A stretch of DNA of 64,000 bases. It comes from an uncultured Candidatus Melainabacteria bacterium (lineage in GTDB: Bacteria > Cyanobacteriota > Vampirovibrionia > Gastranaerophilales > Gastranaerophilaceae). The notes under the pieces were generated by a model. It worked only from the letters and a program-made list of their open reading frames with translations, was not told the DNA's origin and did no database searches. The first letter of the stretch is position 1; every line of letters begins with the position of its first letter. The position numbers and the translations under genes are program-made. The stretch spans positions 50,784 through 114,783 of the forward strand of contig CAKUZL010000005.1 of the NCBI GenBank assembly GCA_934718085.1. The letters run 5' to 3'. Shown piece after piece: positions 35,911 through 44,446 of this stretch.

Positions 35911-38900
35911 ATGAGCGAAAACATATCTCACGAAGAGGAAAAAATCGGTCGCGAACCTGCGGCGATAAATTTGAAAAAAATCGAAGAAAGCACTCAAGCG
36001 TTGCAAAATTCCGTGCGGGATTTTGTGAAATCGTCTTCGGAAACGTTGAATTCGTTGTCGGCGGTAATCAGCGAAGACACGGTTGCCAAGCTCAAAATTT
36101 TTCTCGAGAAGGCGGATGCGGGAGCACGCAGGCTTTCGGGCGACGGAGAGCTTTTGACTCGGCTGCAGGAGCAAAATTTTAAAAAATTTCTGAGTGAACT
36201 TTCGTATTTTCAATCGGGGCTGGAGAGCGGAATAAACGGTAAAATCGATGATTTAAACGATTTTATGCATACGATGTTCGGTGAAATCAAAACGGCTTTT
36301 ATGAATTTGAGCGAGGGTATGAACGCCGAAACCGACGGGCTTTTGGTCGGAATTGTGGGCGATTTGAAGCAAATTCGGTCGGACATGAACGATTTGTCGG
36401 GGCAGCTCGGAACGATAAATGTTCTGGCAAAAGAGCGCAGCGAGAGCGGTTTGAAGAAAATCGCGGGGTTTGCGGATGCTTCGGAAAAGTCTATTGCGAA
36501 TAAAATCGATATTTTGCGTAACGAGAACGCGACCGCGGAGTTTGTAAAATCGACGTACGAGCAAACAACTTTTAATTTAAGAAACGAAATCAATTTGTTG
36601 AAATCGGGGCTGAATCAGCAGTTGCACCAGCTTTTGGGCAAAACCGCGACTCAGGACGAAATAAAATTTTTGTGCGAAGAAATTTTGCGAACTTACAAGG
36701 ATAACGGCACCGAAACGGGAATTTTGAAGAAATATCTCAAGGATATCAAGGTTTCCGCGGACTCGGGCGCCGAAACCGTCGATTTGATAAAGGAAATGGT
36801 CAAAGCGCTTTCGGATTCGGGACTTGAAGAGACCGCCGACAAGGTCGACGTGATTTATGAAAATATTGCGTTTTTGAATTCGTGGGCAAATTCTTCCGAC
36901 CTTTTGGGACAAAATTTGACGACCTTCAAAGAGAAGCTGGACAAGGATTTGGAGCAAACTTCGCAGCGGATAATGTTGCTTGCCAAAACCGTTTCGAGCA
37001 TTGATTTCGAAAAGTACCACGCCGAGCTTGAGCAGGCGGTGCATTGTTCGTCCGAGAAGACGGCGGTGCTTGCGTCCGGGGTCGAAAACCTTCGTGAGGA
37101 GATAAATTCGGGAAATGTGGCGCTTGAGGAGTTTAAAGCGGGGCTTTCGGGCGATTTGTCGCAGACCGCCGAAAAAGTTGACGTAATTTATGAGAACATG
37201 AATACCCTGAACGCTTCGGCACAGGCGCAAGACGGGCTCGTTAAGAATTTTGAAGAGTTCAAAACGGATGTTTCGCAAAACTTGAACGAAACCGCGGAAA
37301 AAGTCGACGTAATTTACGAAAACATGAATACCCTGAACGCTTCTGCACAGGCGCAAGACGGGCTCGTTAAGAATTTTGAAGAGTTCAAAACGGATGTTTC
37401 GCAAAACTTGAACGAAACAGCGGAAAAAGTTGACGTTATTTACGAAAACATGAATACCCTGAACGCCTCCGCGCAAGCGCAGGACGGTCTTGTAAAGAAT
37501 TTTGAAGAGTTCAAAACGGACGTTTCGCAAAACTTGAACGAAACCGCGGAAAAAGTCGACGTAATTTACGAAAACATGAATACCCTGAACGCTTCTGCAC
37601 AGGCGCAAGACGGGCTCGTTAAGAATTTTGAAGAGTTCAAAACGGACGTTTCGCAAAACTTGAACGAAACAGCGGAAAAAGTTGACGTTATTTACGAAAA
37701 CATGAATACCCTGAACGCCTCGGCGCAAGCGCAGGACGGTCTCGTAAAGAATTTCGAAGAGTTTAAAACGGATGTTTCTCAAAACTTGAGCGAAACCGCG
37801 GAAAAAGTTGACGTAATTTACGAAAACATGAACACCCTGAACGCCTCGGCACAGGCTCAGGACGGACTTGTAAAGAATTTCGAAGAGTTCAAAACGGATG
37901 TTTCGCAAAACTTGAACGAAACAGCGGAAAAAGTTGACGTAATTTACGAAAACATGAATACCCTGAACGCCTCCGCGCAGGCGCAAGACGGGCTCGTTAA
38001 GAATTTTGAAGAGTTCAAAACGGATGTTTCGCAAAACTTGAACGAAACCGCTGAAAAAGTTGACGTAATTTACGAAAACATGAACACCCTGAACGCCTCG
38101 GCGCAGGCTCAGGACGGGCTTGTAAAGAATTTTGAAGAGTTCAAAACGGATGTTTCGCAAAACTTGAACGAAACCGCCGAAAAAGTCGATATAATTTACG
38201 ATACGATGACGTTCTTGAACGAAAACGCGCAATTGCAGGGGCTTTACGCCGAAGAGTTTACCGAAATCAAGGACAAACTCGATTCGACCGAGCAAAATAA
38301 TCGCGAAATTTTGCAGCGCCTGAACGATTTCGATAAAAAAGATTCCGACCCCGAGCTGCTCAACGGAATTTATTCTTTGGTTACCGATATAAGCCGCAAA
38401 AACAGCGTTTTGGCTAAGTCGGCGGAAGAAATTTCCGAAAATTTCGAAGCCGTGAGCGATTCTTTCTCGAATACTTCGGATTCTGTATCGAGTCTTGTAG
38501 ATAAGGTTTCGGGTTCTGTAGCGGGGATTTCGAACTCCGTCGAAGTTTTGAAAAAATCGGTTTCGGATTTGACCGAAAAGGTCGAAAATACAAGCTCTTC
38601 GCTTGTCGATAATATAAGCGGAATAAACGGGTTCATAAAAAATACCGACCAAAACGTTTCGGACGGATTTACCTATATCAGCGAGGTTTCGACCGATACA
38701 AATGCCAAAATTACTGCCGTTACCGAAAATCTTTCGTTCCTTAACGACAAAATCAAAATCCTCGACAGCGTTGCCGAAAATTTGTCAAAGCTCGCCGACG
38801 AAGTGAAAGCCGGTAACAACAACGAAGATTGGGCAGATGCCGTTGCATTTGGAATTGAGACTCTTGCGGCAAACATTGACGACGGAACAAATGTTTCGCG

Positions 38901-39795
38901 TACAATTAATAAAAAATTGTCTAAAATCGAAGACGACATAACCGGAATAAGCCTTCGCACCAACAAATTGATTTTGAATTCCGATAAAACCGACAAAGAA
39001 ATGCAAAAACATATCGGAAATTTGCAAAATATCATAGAAAATTTGGAAAACAGAACAGAATCTTCCGAAATTAAAGATTTGAAAAATTCTTTGTACTCAA
39101 TTTTTGAGCAAACTCGCGAAAATGCCGTTTCCGGACAGATTTTGACCGAAGCGTTTTCCTATCTTGCCGAATGGATTGATAATGCCGGTTCTTCCATAAA
39201 TTCAATATCAGAGGCGGTTTCGGACGTTAAAAACGAAGTGAAAGCCGAAACATCGAACGGTATTAACGAGCTGAAAACTCTTATAGGCGAAGAATTTTCG
39301 AAAAATACAAAAATGGACGATGCGGTTGCCGAAATCAACTCCAAATTTTCCGAAATTCCCAAACAAGAAGCTTTTGACAAGATTTTGACGGCATTGAAAC
39401 TTGTTGTCCGATTAATCGACGAAAAAGACCAAGAAAATGCCAAAAAATTCGATAATATTTCGGGGTTGCTTCACAAAATGAAGATGACTCAGCGCGGAGC
39501 GGGCTCTGCCGTTGCTTTGAAGCGCGAAATCGGTGATAAGGTCGATAAAGTTCTCGAGTTAATGGAAAGTACGGGAGCGAATGCGCCCGGCGAGAATGTC
39601 GTTTCGCCTGCCATGACGGGCTTTGACGGTGCCAAGATTATCGAAAAATTTGAGACCGAAACGGCTGTCGTTACCGAAAAAATTTCGGAACTCAACAATC
39701 GTTTCAACGAGTTCGATAAACGCCTTTCATCCCTTGAAAACGGTATTTCCCGCCTTATAAGTTATCTTGAAGAAGACGATGACGACGAGTATTAA
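35911..39795 (+). CDS. Giant coiled-coil protein with eight 42-residue repeats
   Basis: 1294 residues, nearly all helical and strongly acidic, with no signal peptide or membrane segment. Residues about 419-754 are eight repeats of 42 residues opening TAEKVDVIYENMNTLNASAQ and ending near EEFKTDVSQNLNE; two looser copies flank them (about residues 308-330 and 755-790). The rest (860-1294) is more coiled coil resembling a chemoreceptor signalling hairpin in composition but without its tip motif. It could be a filament, tether or cell-pole organiser; no function is assignable. GAGCGGG precedes the ATG. It follows the CpaE/CpaF-like/UDG genes after 94 bases. Confidence 0.85.
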   Translation: MSENISHEEEKIGREPAAINLKKIEESTQALQNSVRDFVKSSSETLNSLSAVISEDTVAKLKIFLEKADAGARRLSGDGELLTRLQEQNFKKFLSELSYFQSGLESGINGKIDDLNDFMHTMFGEIKTAFMNLSEGMNAETDGLLVGIVGDLKQIRSDMNDLSGQLGTINVLAKERSESGLKKIAGFADASEKSIANKIDILRNENATAEFVKSTYEQTTFNLRNEINLLKSGLNQQLHQLLGKTATQDEIKFLCEEILRTYKDNGTETGILKKYLKDIKVSADSGAETVDLIKEMVKALSDSGLEETADKVDVIYENIAFLNSWANSSDLLGQNLTTFKEKLDKDLEQTSQRIMLLAKTVSSIDFEKYHAELEQAVHCSSEKTAVLASGVENLREEINSGNVALEEFKAGLSGDLSQTAEKVDVIYENMNTLNASAQAQDGLVKNFEEFKTDVSQNLNETAEKVDVIYENMNTLNASAQAQDGLVKNFEEFKTDVSQNLNETAEKVDVIYENMNTLNASAQAQDGLVKNFEEFKTDVSQNLNETAEKVDVIYENMNTLNASAQAQDGLVKNFEEFKTDVSQNLNETAEKVDVIYENMNTLNASAQAQDGLVKNFEEFKTDVSQNLSETAEKVDVIYENMNTLNASAQAQDGLVKNFEEFKTDVSQNLNETAEKVDVIYENMNTLNASAQAQDGLVKNFEEFKTDVSQNLNETAEKVDVIYENMNTLNASAQAQDGLVKNFEEFKTDVSQNLNETAEKVDIIYDTMTFLNENAQLQGLYAEEFTEIKDKLDSTEQNNREILQRLNDFDKKDSDPELLNGIYSLVTDISRKNSVLAKSAEEISENFEAVSDSFSNTSDSVSSLVDKVSGSVAGISNSVEVLKKSVSDLTEKVENTSSSLVDNISGINGFIKNTDQNVSDGFTYISEVSTDTNAKITAVTENLSFLNDKIKILDSVAENLSKLADEVKAGNNNEDWADAVAFGIETLAANIDDGTNVSRTINKKLSKIEDDITGISLRTNKLILNSDKTDKEMQKHIGNLQNIIENLENRTESSEIKDLKNSLYSIFEQTRENAVSGQILTEAFSYLAEWIDNAGSSINSISEAVSDVKNEVKAETSNGINELKTLIGEEFSKNTKMDDAVAEINSKFSEIPKQEAFDKILTALKLVVRLIDEKDQENAKKFDNISGLLHKMKMTQRGAGSAVALKREIGDKVDKVLELMESTGANAPGENVVSPAMTGFDGAKIIEKFETETAVVTEKISELNNRFNEFDKRLSSLENGISRLISYLEEDDDDEY
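37165..38172 (+). repeat. Eight tandem 126-bp coding repeats
   Basis: Eight units of exactly 126 bp in frame. Protein copies are almost identical (one Asn-to-Ser change), while DNA copies differ at synonymous positions. Units 2 and 4 differ by one base that I can see and units 3 and 5 are near-identical, which points to duplication of a two-unit, 252-bp block. Confidence 0.92.
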
Positions 39796-39825
39796 AAATT
39801 AAAAAAGTTTTTTTAAAAATACCCC

Positions 39826-39853
39826 TTGAAAAAATAATTTTTTGGTGTACACT
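39826..39853 (+). promoter_or_regulatory. Promoter for the lipoprotein gene
   Basis: TTGAAA, 16 bases, TACACT; predicted 5' leader of about 140 bases to the ATG at 40004. Confidence 0.6.
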
Positions 39854-39921
39854 GTGATTGTCATCTTTACACTAATCGGGATATGGCTGTGCAGACGCCT
39901 TTCGGCTGTAGTGCGGATTGT

Positions 39922-39985
39922 GTTCCGATGGAGAAACAGCAGAAACACACTCGGAACGATTTCGTTGCGTTCGATTTTGTTCCGA
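39922..39985 (+). promoter_or_regulatory. Alternative-pairing leader before the lipoprotein gene
   Basis: TCGGAAC at 39951-39957 can pair either with GTTCCGA at 39922-39928 or with GTTCCGA at 39979-39985, which lies just before the AAGGGGA ribosome-binding site. Two mutually exclusive 7-bp stems are what a simple RNA switch would need. Confidence 0.35.
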
Positions 39986-40003
39986 AAAAAAAGGGGAAAC
40001 ACT

Positions 40004-40363
40004 ATGAACATTGGTAACATTGCGCACGCGGGCGCAAGTTTGCAATCCGCGAAAAAAGTTTTAACGGGAAAAGGTGTAAGAAATACAATTTTTGCAACCG
40101 CATTGGCAGGCTCTTTGATGCTGTCAGGCTGCAATGCAGATACTTTTTCAAGCTCGGCTAACGCGTCGACTCCGACGAAAAAAATAACCCAAAACGAACA
40201 TTCGTGCAAAAAAGACCCTAAAAATGCAGAAAAGTCTCAAAAAAAAGAAACTTTGTGGGATGAAATCGTAAACTTTTTCAAAAACGGTAAATCTGAAGGG
40301 AATAAAGATTATACGCCCGATTCTTATGCCGAAGATTTCTACAAAAAACAAAACAGCATTTAA
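40004..40363 (+). CDS. Small putative lipoprotein
   Basis: 119 residues. The N-terminus is unusually long before a hydrophobic stretch ending in the lipobox LMLSGC near residue 43, so the cysteine could be lipidated, though the 25-residue pre-sequence is atypical. The mature part is Lys/Ser/Glu-rich and ends SYAEDFYKKQNSI. The ATG has AAGGGGA 7 bases upstream. No family recognised. It ends 4 bases inside the convergent rqcH gene. Confidence 0.7.
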   Translation: MNIGNIAHAGASLQSAKKVLTGKGVRNTIFATALAGSLMLSGCNADTFSSSANASTPTKKITQNEHSCKKDPKNAEKSQKKETLWDEIVNFFKNGKSEGNKDYTPDSYAEDFYKKQNSI

Positions 40364-41961
40364 CAATAAATTTCTTTTTCGAATTTGTATGTAACGAAAG
40401 CGACTTTTGCGGTCGCTTTTTTTACGTATTTGCGAAGCGTATATATCACGGGGATTTTTGCGTTTTTGTCGGCAAGCGAAAACTCTTTTGCGAGCAACGC
40501 GCATTCGAGCAAAACTTTGTCGGGAACCTGTTCTTTCGGAAAGTTTTTTTTCAGCACAACGTGCGCGCCGGGGGCGTTCAGCGGGTGAAACCAAATGTCT
40601 TCGGGTGCGGCAATTTTTGAAAGCAGGTAGTCGTTCTGGACGGAATTTTTTCCGACAAATACCTTATAACCTTCTATAACGCGAGGTTCGAGCTTTACGG
40701 ATTTTATTTTTTCGGGTTTGTTGATTTGCCGCATTTCTTCGGCGGATTGTGCAAAATCGGCGTAAAGTCGCTGTTCGGAAAGCGCAGCAAGCTCGTTTTC
40801 AACGTCTTTGAGCATGCTTTCGGCGTAAGTCAGGGCGGTTTTCGATTTTTTGTAAAGTTTGTAGTAGCGGTTTGCGTTTTCGATGACGGAAAGCGTCTCG
40901 TCAAGCTCGATTTCGACGGTTTGTCCGGGCTCGAAAGGATTTTCCGTTTTCAAAATTTTTGTTGCGGAAATGTAAGGATTTGTCATTAGAATATCGGCTT
41001 TAAGCTTGTATGCATCCGCTTTTCGGGAGTTCTCGATTTTTTGTCGAAGTTCTTTCTCTCGATTTTTGAGTTTTTTGATTTTTGTGTCAATTTTTGAAAA
41101 AAACGAACTTTTGGCGGACGACAAAAGGTTTTTGTTTTTATGAAACGAAAAATATTCGCAAATCATGTCGTTCACGCGGTCAAAATGCTTTGAATTCGGC
41201 AGTTCGAAGAGTGAAAACATTTCGTAATCTTCGCTTATGCAGGGCGAAAATTTTTCGGAATCGACAAGTTTTTTTAAAAACTCGTAAAGTTCGCTCGGGG
41301 CGGGGTTTTGCAAGGCGGCATTTTTTACCGACGGGACGGTGAGGTATTTAAAATCGGTTGCGGCTTTGAACGCCAAATCCGTTGAGTCGACGGAATCTTC
41401 GGCAATTTTTTCGAACTCCGACGCCGAAATGTCGTCCAACGATTTTTTGTTTTGAGATGCAGGGTAAATGTACGGCAAATTGCCAGCAAGCTCGCGATAG
41501 CGGCTTTTTTCGGCACCGACGTTGTGCGCGCACCCGATAATCGTTTTCGTCGTAGCGTCGTAAAGAATTATGTCGGCGTGTTTGCCCATAAGCTCGCAAG
41601 CAAGGCACAGCAGGCTTTTTTCGCCCGTGATGTCAAAGTATTCGAAATAAAGTTCGAAAATCCTTTCGCCGTCGGGCTGCGCGACATTTACGATTTTTGA
41701 CGAACCGATATATTTTCTGAGCAACATGCAAAACATCGGAGCCGCGGCGCCTTCAAAATCGGGCAGTTTGTCCGTCAGGAAGACGTGAAAAAACCGAGGA
41801 TCGATATTCAAACAAAGATGTTTTGTGTCCCCGGATTTTCGTAATGTTAAAAAAACTTCTTTTCGCCCTTGTTGTCTGACTTTTTGGACAAACGCGTCTT
41901 TCAGAAAGTCGGCGTTCTCCAAAATAAAAGCCCTCAAAGTCAATGCGTCAAAATTAATCAT
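40360..41961 (-). CDS. rqcH: Ribosome quality control protein RqcH (NFACT)
   Basis: A 533-residue NFACT protein. RqcH binds 50S subunits blocked by peptidyl-tRNA and adds C-terminal alanine tails for degradation. The N-terminal NFACT-N domain (1-190) has NIDPRFFHVFLT; a helix-hairpin-helix and coiled-coil part spans 190-420; the NFACT-R domain has EDIWFHPLNAPGAHVVLK (usual DIWLHxxxxPGSHV). Often annotated as fibronectin-binding protein. The final codons double as a terminator for the opposite gene. Monocistronic. Confidence 0.92.
   Translation of the reverse strand: MINFDALTLRAFILENADFLKDAFVQKVRQQGRKEVFLTLRKSGDTKHLCLNIDPRFFHVFLTDKLPDFEGAAAPMFCMLLRKYIGSSKIVNVAQPDGERIFELYFEYFDITGEKSLLCLACELMGKHADIILYDATTKTIIGCAHNVGAEKSRYRELAGNLPYIYPASQNKKSLDDISASEFEKIAEDSVDSTDLAFKAATDFKYLTVPSVKNAALQNPAPSELYEFLKKLVDSEKFSPCISEDYEMFSLFELPNSKHFDRVNDMICEYFSFHKNKNLLSSAKSSFFSKIDTKIKKLKNREKELRQKIENSRKADAYKLKADILMTNPYISATKILKTENPFEPGQTVEIELDETLSVIENANRYYKLYKKSKTALTYAESMLKDVENELAALSEQRLYADFAQSAEEMRQINKPEKIKSVKLEPRVIEGYKVFVGKNSVQNDYLLSKIAAPEDIWFHPLNAPGAHVVLKKNFPKEQVPDKVLLECALLAKEFSLADKNAKIPVIYTLRKYVKKATAKVAFVTYKFEKEIYC
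40397..40423 (+). terminator. Lipoprotein-gene terminator inside the rqcH coding end
   Basis: AAAGCGAC pairs with GTCGCTTT around a 7-base loop and is followed by a T-tract, all within the last codons of rqcH on the other strand. Confidence 0.8.
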
Positions 41962-42147
41962 ACATTCAATTTTAAAACCAAATTCAAATTTTTCAACCCC
42001 GCAAAAACGGGAACCTTAAAATGCCCTCCTGTATTGTCTTTTTCGAAAAGTTGCAGGAACTTCGACCCTCAACGGTGCAACCTGTGTGTTCGAAACATCT
42101 TTTTTGTTCGACTGTCGGCGGCAGAGCCCATCTCCGACCGTCGGCGA

Positions 42148-42318
42148 CTACGCGATGAAGTTGTTACCGAACTTTGTCGCTCCGACAAAATAACATTCCT
42201 GCAACATAGAATTCAAATTTCTGTAAGCTTTGGCTTTAGGTTTTGCTTCTACGCGCGAAAGTTTATCGGTAACTTCTTTGTAGATATCTGCGGCGTTACA
42301 AACAAAAACTTTAGCCAT
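42148..42318 (-). CDS. Small protein of 56 residues, unknown function
   Basis: Begins MAKVFVCNAADIYKEVTDKL and ends GNNFIA, with AGGAGG about 8 bases before the ATG. It has two cysteines, a basic middle (EAKPKAKAYRN) and no membrane segment. I do not recognise it. The strong ribosome-binding site and the shared element at 42350-42380 support expression. Confidence 0.7.
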   Translation of the reverse strand: MAKVFVCNAADIYKEVTDKLSRVEAKPKAKAYRNLNSMLQECYFVGATKFGNNFIA

Positions 42319-42349
42319 CCTTCTTTCCTCCTTGTCTCTCTCTTGTACA

Positions 42350-42380
42350 TATATAAAAACAAAAGGATATAAAAAATTGC
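42350..42380 (-). promoter_or_regulatory. Shared bipartite upstream element, copy C
   Basis: Minus strand: GCAATTTTT, 10 bases, TGTTTTTATATA, 31 bases before the ATG at 42318, followed by AAGAGAGAGAC. The 6 bases after the left half, TATATC, also match copy A. Confidence 0.65.
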
Positions 42381-42434
42381 TATTTTTTATACACTGTTTT
42401 TACAAAACTTAACAAAAGTCTTGAAAATCCGCTT

Positions 42435-42463
42435 GTGACAAGGAAAAATATTTGGCGTATAAT
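42435..42463 (+). promoter_or_regulatory. Promoter for the rsgA transcript
   Basis: GTGACA, 17 bases, TATAAT, about 105 bases before the rsgA ATG. Confidence 0.6.
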
Positions 42464-42521
42464 GTGCTCTTGATATATTTTATTTAATTTTTCTTAAAAA
42501 TCAAGCAAAAGGGGGAAGAAA

Positions 42522-42587
42522 ATGTCAAAAAGTTGCCCGTTCGCGAAAATCGAGGTAAAATGCGGATATGCAGGGACAGATATTTAA
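42522..42587 (+). CDS. Possible 21-codon leader peptide overlapping rsgA
   Basis: ATG 42522 follows a strong AGGGGGAAG site and opens a 21-residue peptide (MSKSCPFAKIEVKCGYAGTD plus Ile) whose stop at 42585 lies 20 bases inside rsgA in another frame. The leader site is stronger than that of rsgA (GAGGT, 12 bases away). It may couple rsgA translation, or be chance. Confidence 0.35.
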   Translation: MSKSCPFAKIEVKCGYAGTDI

Positions 42588-43569
42588 AATACATTCCGAT
42601 TATTATTACGTAAATGCGGACGGAAAGGTGCTTGAATGCAGGCTTCGCGATGTTTTGAAGAAGCGCGGCGAGAGCATGCTTGTCGGCGATATTGTCGAAA
42701 TCGAGCGAACCGGTGCCGAACGCGGCGTGATAGTCGGAATTTCGGGACGAAAAAATTCTTTGCCGAAGCCGAAAGTCGCGAACGTTACGGGTGTTGTAAT
42801 CGTGTCGGCGATGAAGGAGCCGGAGCCGGATTTTGAGCAGCTTGACAGGTATATTTGTCTTTGCGAGTATCACGGATTGAAGCCGGTGTTGTGTTTCAAC
42901 AAGACCGACCTTGCGGAGGACGAAGAGCGTCTTGCCGAGCGAATTCGCGGGATATACGAGCCTTGCGGGTACAAGTGTATTTTTATGTCGGCTCGCGAAA
43001 ACAACGGCGGGCGTGAGCTTTTCGAGATTTTGCGCGGGAAGTTGTCGGTTTTTTGCGGCGGGTCGGGTGTCGGAAAGTCGACCGTGATAAATTTGCTGAG
43101 TTCGGGCGAATTGAATCTTAAAACCGGCGAAGTCAGCGACAAGACGGGCAGAGGGACTCACACGACGAGACATTGCGAGATTTTCGGAATTTTTGAAAAC
43201 TCCTATGTGGTGGACACTCCGGGGTTTTCGAATATGAAATTCGACTTTTTGATGCCGACGGAGGTAGCAAAACTTTATCCCGAGCTTAGGGGCGCAAAAT
43301 GTAGGTATTCGGACTGTCTTCACGTTTCGGAGGACGGTTGCGAGGTCAAAGAAAAAGGGCTTTTTGCTTCTCCCGAAAGGTATTCGGGGTATTTGAAATT
43401 TGTCGAAGAGGCAAAAGCTTATAAAGAGAAGGTGACTTATTCGGGCAGAAAGGTTGAGGACAGGTCAAAAATCAATAACGACAAGGTTGTTGCCAAAATT
43501 TCGAAAAATCGCAGAGCAGTGTCGAGAAAGACCGAAAAGCAGAATATTAAAAGGGAAGAAGAGTTTTAA
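42568..43569 (+). CDS. rsgA: Ribosome small-subunit-dependent GTPase RsgA
   Basis: 333 residues. RsgA checks late 30S maturation. It has an N-terminal OB fold (1-65) and a circularly permuted GTPase: G4 NKTD (111-114) precedes G1 GGSGVGKS (164-171) and G3 DTPG (216-219). The catalytic His sits in RGTHTTRH, and the C-terminal zinc knuckle is GAKCRYSDCLHVSEDGCEV. A Lys/Arg-rich C-terminal tail follows. One base separates it from the ispA start, and ispA, the PAP2 gene and the kinase gene follow. Confidence 0.95.
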   Translation: MQGQIFKIHSDYYYVNADGKVLECRLRDVLKKRGESMLVGDIVEIERTGAERGVIVGISGRKNSLPKPKVANVTGVVIVSAMKEPEPDFEQLDRYICLCEYHGLKPVLCFNKTDLAEDEERLAERIRGIYEPCGYKCIFMSARENNGGRELFEILRGKLSVFCGGSGVGKSTVINLLSSGELNLKTGEVSDKTGRGTHTTRHCEIFGIFENSYVVDTPGFSNMKFDFLMPTEVAKLYPELRGAKCRYSDCLHVSEDGCEVKEKGLFASPERYSGYLKFVEEAKAYKEKVTYSGRKVEDRSKINNDKVVAKISKNRRAVSRKTEKQNIKREEEF

Positions 43570-43570
43570 A

Positions 43571-44446
43571 ATGGATTATAAAACGGAATACGAAAAACTT
43601 AGGAATTTGATAAACGAAGAGCTTGATAAAAGCATTAAGGTCGGGTATCCTGAGAAGATATTCGAGTCGATGAAATACTCGTTAAATGCCGGCGGCAAGC
43701 GTTTGCGCCCGATAATGTTGCTCGAGGCGTCAAGGGTCGTTTCGGGAGATTATAAGGCTGCAATTCCCGCCGCGTGTGCGTTTGAGATGTTGCACACGCA
43801 AAGTCTGATTCACGACGATTTACCGTGTATGGACAACGACGATTACAGACGCGGAAAACTCACCAACCACAAGGTTTTCGGCGAAGCGACCGCGGTGCTT
43901 GCGGGCGACGCGTTGCTTTCTTACGCACCGGCTTTTATTATCGATAATTCGAAGGATTTGCCGAAAGACGTACAGGTCAAGGTTTTACGCGAATTTTTCA
44001 AGGCTGCGGGTGTCGAAGGAATTATCGCGGGGCAGGTTGCGGATTTGGAGTCCGAAGGCAAAGAGCCCGATTTTGAGATGATAAAATACATTCACGAATA
44101 CAAAACGGCGGCGTTGTTCGAGGCGGCGATACGTGCGGGCGCGATTATCGGCGGCGCGGACGACGAACTGCTCGATAAATTTACGAAATTTGCGAGAGCG
44201 TTCGGGCACGCGTTCCAGATTTGCGACGATATAATCGACGAGACTTCGACTCTCGAAGAACTCGGAAAAACGCCGGGCAAAGACGCGAAAGAAGGCAAAA
44301 TGACTTATAATGCCTTGATGGGGCGTGAAAACGCGATAGAACGTTTTAACGAACTTTGTGCCGAAATTTACGAAATGACAAAAGGCTTCGAGTCCGTGAT
44401 ATTTAAGGGGATTACGGACGATATGAACGGAAAGGTGAACAAATGA
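43571..44446 (+). CDS. ispA: Polyprenyl (farnesyl/geranylgeranyl) diphosphate synthase
   Basis: 291 residues condensing isopentenyl diphosphate onto allylic diphosphates. The first Asp-rich motif is DDLPCMD, the second DDIID; KRLRPIMLLEAS and GKMTYNALMG are also standard. The short-chain type (C15 or C20) feeds undecaprenyl phosphate and quinones. The ATG follows the rsgA stop by 1 base; an upstream in-frame ATG is rejected because it lies deep in rsgA. The next gene overlaps by 4 bases. Confidence 0.9.
   Translation: MDYKTEYEKLRNLINEELDKSIKVGYPEKIFESMKYSLNAGGKRLRPIMLLEASRVVSGDYKAAIPAACAFEMLHTQSLIHDDLPCMDNDDYRRGKLTNHKVFGEATAVLAGDALLSYAPAFIIDNSKDLPKDVQVKVLREFFKAAGVEGIIAGQVADLESEGKEPDFEMIKYIHEYKTAALFEAAIRAGAIIGGADDELLDKFTKFARAFGHAFQICDDIIDETSTLEELGKTPGKDAKEGKMTYNALMGRENAIERFNELCAEIYEMTKGFESVIFKGITDDMNGKVNK

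Noticed and set aside
37165..38172. CRISPR-like regular repeats
   Set aside because: Units are 126 bp, contiguous, in frame and without spacers; no cas genes.
36577..38652. A 691-codon open frame antisense to the repeat protein
   Set aside because: It stays open only because the 126-bp repeat keeps the same antisense codons in phase. The plus-strand frame has the ribosome-binding site, coding pattern and full coverage.
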